In this document: piece after piece, positions 11,651-16,812 of the stretch
Numbering within the stretch: position 1 is the stretch's first letter
How the letters are laid out: each line of letters opens with the position of its first letter
NCBI GenBank assembly: GCA_002393725.1
Contig: DGTJ01000095.1
Span: 1 to 16,812, forward strand
Length of the DNA stretch: 16,812 nt
Direction of reading: 5' to 3'
Source: Prevotella sp. UBA4339
GTDB lineage: Bacteria > Bacteroidota > Bacteroidia > Bacteroidales > Bacteroidaceae
The notes under the pieces: model-generated
The model's input: the letters and a program-made list of their open reading frames with translations, nothing else
Database searches by the model: none
What the model was told of the DNA's origin: nothing
Made by a program: the position numbers and the translations under genes

Positions 11651-11722
11651 TAAACATGGTATAAAATACCTTGTTAGTGTGGTATTTAGACTAATTATAA
11701 ATAATTTAGTTGGTATTATACC
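11643..11722. promoter_or_regulatory. Operator cluster of the lysogeny switch
   Basis: GGTAT/ATACC half sites: ATACC 11643-11647; a perfect palindrome GGTAT-AAA-ATACC at 11658-11670; GGTAT 11681-11685; a perfect palindrome GGTAT-T-ATACC at 11712-11722. The two palindromes are 53 bp apart centre to centre, about five helical turns. A weak plus promoter (TGTG 11678-11681, 20 nt, TAATTTAG 11702-11709) lies between them and would read the repressor gene. Confidence 0.65.
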
Positions 11723-11755
11723 CGATGTAGAGGGTGAAAACAAACAGTTTAGGCA

Positions 11756-12145
11756 ATGGCATATAATCCTGAAAAAGTATCAAGACTGGTCAGAAGCAAA
11801 GGTCTAAAGGCAAAGGATTTCTTCGCCTTCGTATATCCTGAGCGTTCAGGCAACGCGTCTTTTCACGACATAGAAAGCAACACCAACCCCAAGGCTGACA
11901 CCATCGAGCGTATTGCTAACCTTCTCCAGTGCCCCATTGACGACCTCTTCGACAGGGAAACCAAATACGCCACCAATCAGGTGACAGGCGACAACAATAC
12001 GGTCAGCAGCTACAATGTGACTGCCGACCCGGAAGTTCTGGCCGCTACCAACAGGCACCTCCGCGATGTCATCGAGCGCCAGGACAAAACTATTGCCGAA
12101 CTCAACCATCGCATCGACCAGCTCATTGAGTTGGCGAAACGGTAA
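11756..12145 (+). CDS. Cro/CI-type repressor with coiled-coil tail
   Basis: 129 aa. Residues 1-66 are an HTH_3-like domain (KVSRLVRSKGLKAKDFFAFV and TNPKADTIERIANLLQCPID, ending in DDLF, the usual end of XRE domains). Residues 67-95 are a Asn/Thr/Val linker (NQVTGDNNTVSSYNV). Residues about 98-128 form a coiled coil (LRDVIERQDKTIAELNHRID), probably for dimerisation, in place of a LexA-like peptidase domain. It is the only plus-strand gene besides the integrase, divergent from the Cro-like gene and next to GGTAT palindromes. It is likely the lysogeny repressor; induction by RecA autocleavage seems unlikely, since there is no peptidase domain. Confidence 0.82.
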   Translation: MAYNPEKVSRLVRSKGLKAKDFFAFVYPERSGNASFHDIESNTNPKADTIERIANLLQCPIDDLFDRETKYATNQVTGDNNTVSSYNVTADPEVLAATNRHLRDVIERQDKTIAELNHRIDQLIELAKR

Positions 12146-12192
12146 TCTCATACAGCAGACAAAAACGGGACGTGTTTGTTTCCCTCTTAGTT

Positions 12193-12220
12193 AAGTTAGA
12201 TAACTCATTATCTACTTTTC
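12193..12220 (+). terminator. Probable terminator of the repressor gene
   Basis: TAGATAA (12197-12203) and TTATCTA (12208-12214) form a 7-bp stem with a CTCA loop, extended by AAG/CTT with a bulge, followed by TTTTC. It is 52 nt after the repressor stop. The stem is AT-rich, so termination would be weak. Confidence 0.35.
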
Positions 12221-12224
12221 CCAA

Positions 12225-12403
12225 AAGTGGGACGAAATCGGGCCGTTACGATATAAAAAACAATAGTAAAACGTAGCCCAGAATATCAGTATTTAGGGAC
12301 TTTGCGGCAGTCAAGGGGCATCCTGCCTCCGCAACTGCGACTGGGTAACGAACTATTTATTAGTAAGTTGCCCAGTCTTTCGTTTCCAAGTGGGACGAAA
12401 TCG
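12225..12403. repeat. Direct repeat AAGTGGGACGAAATCG, two copies
   Basis: Perfect 16-bp copies at 12225-12240 and 12388-12403, 163 bp apart; a weaker AACGGGACG occurs at 12164-12172. Length, orientation and place before the integrase suit arm-type integrase binding sites. Binding is inferred, not shown. Confidence 0.5.
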
Positions 12404-12427
12404 AGAATTTTTGAATACATGTCGGAC

Positions 12428-12453
12428 TACGTTGTTACTGCGGAAACAACGTA
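12428..12453. repeat. Inverted repeat with 8-nt spacer just before integrase
   Basis: TACGTTGTT (12428-12436), ACTGCGGA, AACAACGTA (12445-12453): 9-bp perfect arms and 8-nt spacer. That geometry resembles a tyrosine recombinase core site, but as RNA it would also form a hairpin 6 nt before the ATG at 12460 and could limit integrase translation. Confidence 0.45.
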
Positions 12454-12459
12454 AAAAAA

Positions 12460-13632
12460 ATGTGTTCTGATCAGAAGAATCTACATTCACTTAGAAAAAT
12501 AGTATATCCCTGGACGTACCCGACGCTGCACAAGGCAAAGCGTTGGTATGTGGATTTCTATATCCTCGACCCGGCCACGAACCAGATGCGCAGGAAGAAG
12601 TACATGCTTGCTAGATACAAGACTGCCAAGGCTCGCAAGGAGATGGCGAAGCAGAAAATCCTATGGATTGTAGATGAAGTGAAGAACGGCTGGAACCCAT
12701 TCGTGAAGGCTCGTACCACACGGGAGTTCACAAAGTGGGAAACAGTCTTAGCCCGGTATAAGGAATATCTTCAGGCCGCAGGGCGCAAAGGGCTCCTGAA
12801 GGATAAGACCGTCTATGACTATCAGAGCAGGGTGAAGAACTTCGAACAGTTCTTAGAAGAAACGGACACACACCTATTATATATATATGAGTTTGACCGT
12901 AGCCTATGCGTCGAGTTTCTGGACTACCTCTATTTCGACAAGGATGTGTCAGCGGTGACGCGCAATGGCTACCGCACTTGGCTCTCGACTTTCTCATCCT
13001 GGCTCATCGATAAGGAGTACATATCAAAGGACAGCAACCCTGTGGCTGACATCAAGCAGATGCGCGAGGAGGAAAAGAAACGCGAACCGCTGCCAAAGGC
13101 GGCACTGACGGCCATGCGCGAGCATCTATCGTCCCAGAATCCGCATTTCCTACTTGCCTGCTACATCGAATATTACGTAAACATCAGGCCGGACGAAATG
13201 CGGTTCCTGAAGATTGGGTATATTGATATCACCAACTGTATTGTGACCTTGCCGGGCAAGTTCGCCAAGAACCGCAAGCGGCAGGAGGTGACGGTGCCAA
13301 AGAAAGTGCTGAAGCTGATGATAGACCTCGGTGTCTTCAATTCACCATCTCAGTATTACATCTTCGGGCCTGACCTTCGCCCATCGACAGAGCAGGTGGC
13401 TGTCAACCGCTTCCGGCAGGAGTGGGCGAAGATGCGCAATGCCCTCAGCTGGCCTGACACCTACCAGTTCTATTCGCTGAAGGACACTGGCATTAGTGAG
13501 AATATAGACAAGTATGGCTTGTTGACAGCCCGTGATCAGGCCCGGCATGCTGATGCAGCCACAACGAACCGCTATGCGAAGGTGAAACATACGGCCCATG
13601 TGGAGCTGCAAGACTGGGATGGCGACTTATAG
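12460..13632 (+). CDS. int: Tyrosine recombinase (phage integrase) with altered box II
   Basis: 390 aa. N-terminal ~85 residues are an arm-binding-like basic domain (RRKKYMLARYKTAKARKEMA, 44-63), 90-200 the core-binding helical domain, 205-390 the catalytic domain. Visible catalytic residues: Arg243 (VNIRPDEMRF), Lys270 (GKFAKNRKR), His363 (ARHADAATTNRY) and nucleophile Tyr372, nine residues later. Where most family members have HxxR, this protein reads Y338-S-L-K341 (FYSLKDTG), so the His and second Arg are replaced by Tyr and Lys. A KDTG version of this box is, from memory, seen in some Bacteroidota integrases, so the enzyme may well be active. It would integrate and excise the phage at attP. 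The ATG at 12460 follows an A-rich stretch; the end overlaps the tail gene by 6 nt. Confidence 0.88.
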   Translation: MCSDQKNLHSLRKIVYPWTYPTLHKAKRWYVDFYILDPATNQMRRKKYMLARYKTAKARKEMAKQKILWIVDEVKNGWNPFVKARTTREFTKWETVLARYKEYLQAAGRKGLLKDKTVYDYQSRVKNFEQFLEETDTHLLYIYEFDRSLCVEFLDYLYFDKDVSAVTRNGYRTWLSTFSSWLIDKEYISKDSNPVADIKQMREEEKKREPLPKAALTAMREHLSSQNPHFLLACYIEYYVNIRPDEMRFLKIGYIDITNCIVTLPGKFAKNRKRQEVTVPKKVLKLMIDLGVFNSPSQYYIFGPDLRPSTEQVAVNRFRQEWAKMRNALSWPDTYQFYSLKDTGISENIDKYGLLTARDQARHADAATTNRYAKVKHTAHVELQDWDGDL

Positions 13633-15291
13633 ACTGAACTCATAGAAATAGCCTGTCATGATTTTTGACATGCCTTGGGAGTCAACAGAAGCTTCTATTT
13701 TTTCACAGATGTACAGTTTGTTGCGTATATTGAAGATTGAAGTAGGTTCGGGGATGTGGTCGCTGAGAAATTTGAAAACGTTCTTGACCTTTGTGTTGAT
13801 GGTGAATGGCAATCTGTGCAGCTGGCCGAGATAGTAGTCAGCCGAGGACGCGTTCAGTGAAAGTGACCAGTGGCTGTGGTCTTCTCCTCCACGATACTGA
13901 TAATCGGTGAATGGCATTCTGAAAGGTGCTGCCCTGTAGTTCCCCTCCTGTGTCTCCGAAGTCTGTGCGAAGTCGTCCATGAAGAAAACTTGCATTATGT
14001 TGTCTTGCTGCTGTGAGCTTTTTGTACCCCTGCTTTCAATGATGCTGAGAGCTGTTTCTTCAGTTTCCTCATCTGTGTCCTGATTTGTATCTGGGCCTTC
14101 TACGCTCGGCACCCAGCATGACATTGGATAGTTTTCTGTGCTGAATATGCCTCCTACATGCCAGGTAAGTGCCTCCTGTGAGTATCTTATGGCCACGGGG
14201 CATATATTCAGCGTGAGCACATCGTCGGAGTCTCTGTTTCTCACTAAGTCAGAGAAGTGGCCTACCTTGATCAGTCCCCGTGTTCCTGCGGCATAATATC
14301 CATTGTTGGTCTTGTAGAGGTATTTCTTTCTGTCTTCTGCCGGCAACTCGGCGAACCTGTTGTGGGCCTCCTGTTCTGTTCCGCATTCGATTACAGTCAA
14401 TGAGCTTAGTGTCTCCTTGTCTATGTAGTCGTAATCGTGTGCCTGAGATGAGGATAGGCAGAATGCCACGTTCTGTGATGTGATGGGGACTTTGAATTCA
14501 TTTTCTCCGAAGTCGGCCTGGTATTCGTCTATCGGTGTGATCTCTACGACATCTGCGTTGTCGTAGAATGATGCGATATTGATGAAGCTGATTTCTTTCT
14601 TGTTCTGTTCAACGAGCATGACGCAGTTGAAAAAATTGCATATTTCCTTGAAGAAAGACTCGAAGCTCCAGTGAGGGAAACTGTAGCCCCATATTTTTGT
14701 ATTAACCACGTAAAGCTTATTCCATGGCTCTGTATCGAAATCGCATCTTTTCAGGCTGAATCCTGCTGCGGATATTGCCGATTTGACACAGCCGACCAAG
14801 TTTGGCTGAGATGCATGGAAAAAATCAAAAAGTCCAGATATCCACCATCTCCCATCTTCTTCCAAGTAAGACTCTTTGTTGATGACAGTCTCTGTCGTTT
14901 CGTTAAAAATGGGGATCGTCACATATTCCTGAACATATATTGCATTTTCAATATATAAATCTCTCATATTCTGGTTTGCCTCAGATCTTTCTCCGAGCAG
15001 CTGCACCTTCACCTCATCCTTGTTCACTTGTATGATACGTGCTGTTCCTGTCAGTAAGTCCTTATTATCTACTGCCAGCCTGCACGATGCTGTTATCTGA
15101 GTTTTCGAACAATCCATCCTGTTCATGTTCTTGAAGAACTGTCTGTTCTCAAGTATTGTCATGGGAAGTGTGACATCGAGTGTGTATGTTCCAGAATTCG
15201 TGAGCACTGGGTTCTCCTTCACTATCTTGATGCTTTTTAATGCGTCTGTATAGACCTGTACATTGTCGAGGTATAACACTGTTGTAGCCAT
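13627..15291 (-). CDS. Phage tail / baseplate hub-like protein
   Basis: 554 aa, starting MATTVLYLDNVQVYTDALKS. The N-terminal ~110 residues look like the beta-rich first domain of tail-hub or distal-tail proteins (SIKIVKENPVLTNSGTYTLD...). The middle is mixed, with acidic Thr/Glu/Asp-rich loop (DTNQDTDEETEETA, about 403-416) that is likely exposed. It ends with FYEFSL. It starts 1 nt after the stop of the tape-measure-like gene, the usual place for distal tail or tail-hub (gp27-like) proteins of siphophages. No peptidase or lysozyme motif seen. Stop overlaps that of the integrase on the opposite strand. Function is inferred from position plus general appearance. Confidence 0.7.
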   Translation of the reverse strand: MATTVLYLDNVQVYTDALKSIKIVKENPVLTNSGTYTLDVTLPMTILENRQFFKNMNRMDCSKTQITASCRLAVDNKDLLTGTARIIQVNKDEVKVQLLGERSEANQNMRDLYIENAIYVQEYVTIPIFNETTETVINKESYLEEDGRWWISGLFDFFHASQPNLVGCVKSAISAAGFSLKRCDFDTEPWNKLYVVNTKIWGYSFPHWSFESFFKEICNFFNCVMLVEQNKKEISFINIASFYDNADVVEITPIDEYQADFGENEFKVPITSQNVAFCLSSSQAHDYDYIDKETLSSLTVIECGTEQEAHNRFAELPAEDRKKYLYKTNNGYYAAGTRGLIKVGHFSDLVRNRDSDDVLTLNICPVAIRYSQEALTWHVGGIFSTENYPMSCWVPSVEGPDTNQDTDEETEETALSIIESRGTKSSQQQDNIMQVFFMDDFAQTSETQEGNYRAAPFRMPFTDYQYRGGEDHSHWSLSLNASSADYYLGQLHRLPFTINTKVKNVFKFLSDHIPEPTSIFNIRNKLYICEKIEASVDSQGMSKIMTGYFYEFSL

Positions 15292-15292
15292 A

Positions 15293-16812
15293 TTATTTGT
15301 TTTTCAGCAGGTTCTCGTATCTTTTCATTTGTCGGTAGATGCCGTTTTCCCCATCGATTGGAATGTCAACGCCAATGCCCTGTTCGAGCTGTGTGGCCAG
15401 CCGGTCCTGAGTCTCGCGTACTGTTGCCAGTGTGTCAATCAGTTCTTCGTTGTCGGGAGCCTGCACGTTCACGATGGGGGTCACGACCTGTGCTGCAGGT
15501 CCGCCCATCACGTTGGTCACGTCTTCAGCCCTTAAAGTTCCGACGCGGTTGTTGCGCTGCGCCTGATCGAGAAGGTTGAATATTGGTAGAAGCTGCTGGT
15601 TGTTTACGGCCGCATGATTGGCCACGAACTCTCCTTCATGCACAACACCAGCTTCTTTCCGGTAGCGGTGGCCGCCTGTGAAGCCGCCTTCATAGTAGCC
15701 TATAGCCTCTGCTTGGTGCTGTTTCTTGATGGTGGCTATCTGTAGTGCTCCGGCTGCGAGGGCAATTCCTGCACTGATGGGGGCGAGCACCAGATTGGCC
15801 GGGTACGGTGCGCCGCTCAATGTAGATGTGTATGCACTGATGGCTCCCATGGCAGTCTGTGCCACGGCTTGGGCAATCTCCATAGCCATTGCTTTTTTGT
15901 TGGCCTCAGTTTTTGCTTTTCTAATCTTTTCGTCTCTTTCTTTCTCTAACTTCTCCTTTTTCTTTGTGTTGTTGCCGGCTGCTTTTATCTGCTTGTCGTA
16001 GTTAGCATTGATCTTTGCCACCTCAAGGTCGCTGCATGCCTGTGCGTATGACGATGCAGCGGACATGAAGGAACTGATGGAGCTATATGCGGCCTGCGCT
16101 CCTGTCACGATGGTCTGCATGGTCTCATTGTCCAGTTGCCGCTTTGCCTCCTGATACTCTCGGTTGTTCTCATAGTCCTCGCCATAGAGTAACTTCAGCT
16201 GCTCGTTGACGAGTTTCTGGTTCTCCACTGCCTGAAATATGCCCGCTATACCCGTGACCGCATTGTCACCTGTTGACACTTCCTTCACGCCAGCATTTTT
16301 CTTTGCTGTATCCAGGCTTTCTGCTGCCTTACCTGAGATGTCGCTGTTTGCGGTCGTTTCAGCCTTCAGCTGTGCATATTTTTTCCTGATATGCTCGATG
16401 ATGGCATCATATTCCTCTTGTGTGATTTTTCCCTGTTCGATAAGAGCTTGGAAGAAAATCTTGGCACCTGCTATCTCCATCTTCTCGAGGGCCTCGTAAT
16501 TCAGTTTGCCAGTATCTTTCCTTACCTGCTGCAGAAGCTGTAAGTACTCTTTTTCACGTTCCAGTTTGTATTTTCGGTCGCGTTCAGAGATTTCATTCTC
16601 AAGATTGATTCTTTCCAGTGTTCCTTTACGGTAGAGGATGCGCTGTTCATCAAGGAAGCGCATATCTTCTCGGAAGATCATATCGTTTTTCTGCTGCTCC
16701 GTCATGTTCTCGCGCCATGCCAGTTGCTCGATGGAGGATAGTCGCTCCTCATGGCTCTGTTTCATTTGGGCAAGCGACAGTTTTTGGGACTCCTCCGAAC
16801 CATTGAGGAGGA
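15293..16812 (-). CDS. Tape measure-like tail protein, 5' part beyond window
   Basis: 506 aa are visible. The frame stays open from an internal ATG at 16765 up to the right edge (LLNGSEESQKLSLAQ precedes it), so the true start is outside. Counting from that ATG, residues 1-150 are a charged coiled coil, 160-290 Ala/Gln/Lys-rich helices, and about 290-345 a hydrophobic, Ala/Gly-rich segment (AMAMEIAQAVAQTAMGAISA; LAPISAGIALAAGALQIA), typical of tape measure C-termini. Then GYYEGGFTGGHRYRKEAGVV and HEGEFVANHAAVNN, a motif recurrent in tape measures of Bacteroidota phages. It sets tail length and may help DNA enter the cell. It ends one base before the tail-hub gene. Confidence 0.82.
   Translation of the reverse strand, partial: LLNGSEESQKLSLAQMKQSHEERLSSIEQLAWRENMTEQQKNDMIFREDMRFLDEQRILYRKGTLERINLENEISERDRKYKLEREKEYLQLLQQVRKDTGKLNYEALEKMEIAGAKIFFQALIEQGKITQEEYDAIIEHIRKKYAQLKAETTANSDISGKAAESLDTAKKNAGVKEVSTGDNAVTGIAGIFQAVENQKLVNEQLKLLYGEDYENNREYQEAKRQLDNETMQTIVTGAQAAYSSISSFMSAASSYAQACSDLEVAKINANYDKQIKAAGNNTKKKEKLEKERDEKIRKAKTEANKKAMAMEIAQAVAQTAMGAISAYTSTLSGAPYPANLVLAPISAGIALAAGALQIATIKKQHQAEAIGYYEGGFTGGHRYRKEAGVVHEGEFVANHAAVNNQQLLPIFNLLDQAQRNNRVGTLRAEDVTNVMGGPAAQVVTPIVNVQAPDNEELIDTLATVRETQDRLATQLEQGIGVDIPIDGENGIYRQMKRYENLLKNK

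Larger units (their letters stand above)
12146..12459. other. Repeat-rich region before integrase, candidate attP
   Basis: This 314-bp gene-free stretch contains the direct repeat AAGTGGGACGAAATCG (12225-12240 and 12388-12403), TAGATAA-CTCA-TTATCTA (12197-12214), TTGCGG/CCGCAA hairpin (about 12302-12334), ACTGGGTAAC/GTTGCCCAGT (12340-12349/12367-12376, one mismatch) and TACGTTGTT-N8-AACAACGTA (12428-12453). Such a set of arm-like repeats and inverted repeats beside an integrase is what an attP usually shows. No host sequence is available to locate the core. Confidence 0.55.

Noticed and set aside
11846..12151. 101-aa minus frame opposite the repressor
   Set aside because: Shadow of the HTH repressor, which has clear domain structure on plus.
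12208..12240. tRNA or tmRNA remnant as attachment site
   Set aside because: I could not find a T-loop or acceptor stem; the repeats look like protein binding sites.
12873..12890. TATATATAT microsatellite in the integrase gene
   Set aside because: Only five TA units and it encodes ordinary residues (LLYIYEF), so slippage is not a convincing idea.

Overview
This window reads as part of a temperate, probably siphovirus-like phage of a Bacteroidales host (Bacteroides, Prevotella or a relative). The clues are promoters of the TTTG-N19/21-TAnnTTTG type, start codons without strong Shine-Dalgarno sequences, a tyrosine integrase and Cro/CI-type repressor of the kind found in Bacteroidota mobile elements, and recognisable head, tail and replication genes. 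No tRNA, rRNA, CRISPR array or insertion sequence is visible.

Almost everything is on the minus strand, so transcription runs from high to low coordinates. At 11371-12145 there is a divergent lysogeny switch: a Cro-like gene on minus, a helix-turn-helix repressor on plus, and GGTAT/ATACC operator-like palindromes between them. From the switch an early operon runs left. It holds a LuxR-type HTH regulator with a cysteine cluster, a 110-aa protein, a GC-rich hairpin leader, then nine or ten very small genes, most chained by ATGA stop/start overlaps, and finally a 970-aa TOPRIM plus SF3-helicase replication protein (5154-8066). One gene in this chain (8938-9116) is broken by one base in a poly-C tract, and a 37-aa four-cysteine protein (9623-9736) is small enough to be missed.

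Below the replication gene is a 700-bp gene-free region (4458-5153). It has ten TTGTAA/TTACAA boxes in about 270 bp, a GC-rich hairpin island and a near-consensus promoter facing back towards the replication gene. It is a candidate origin or control region. After it come two unknown genes, then the head module: a ClpP-like prohead protease with a scaffold-like C-terminus (2366-3415), the putative major capsid protein (1316-2362), a structural, possibly tail-tube protein (673-1287), a terminator, and the start of another gene that runs off the left edge.

On the other side of the switch, a tyrosine integrase (12460-13632, plus) follows a 314-bp repeat-rich region that is the best candidate for attP. 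Its end overlaps, tail to tail, a tail/baseplate protein (13627-15291, minus). Upstream of that is a tape-measure-like protein that runs off the right edge. Because phage genes lie on both sides of the integrase, this is probably the circular or circularly permuted phage genome rather than a prophage end, although two adjacent elements cannot be excluded. Terminase, portal and lysis genes are not in the window.
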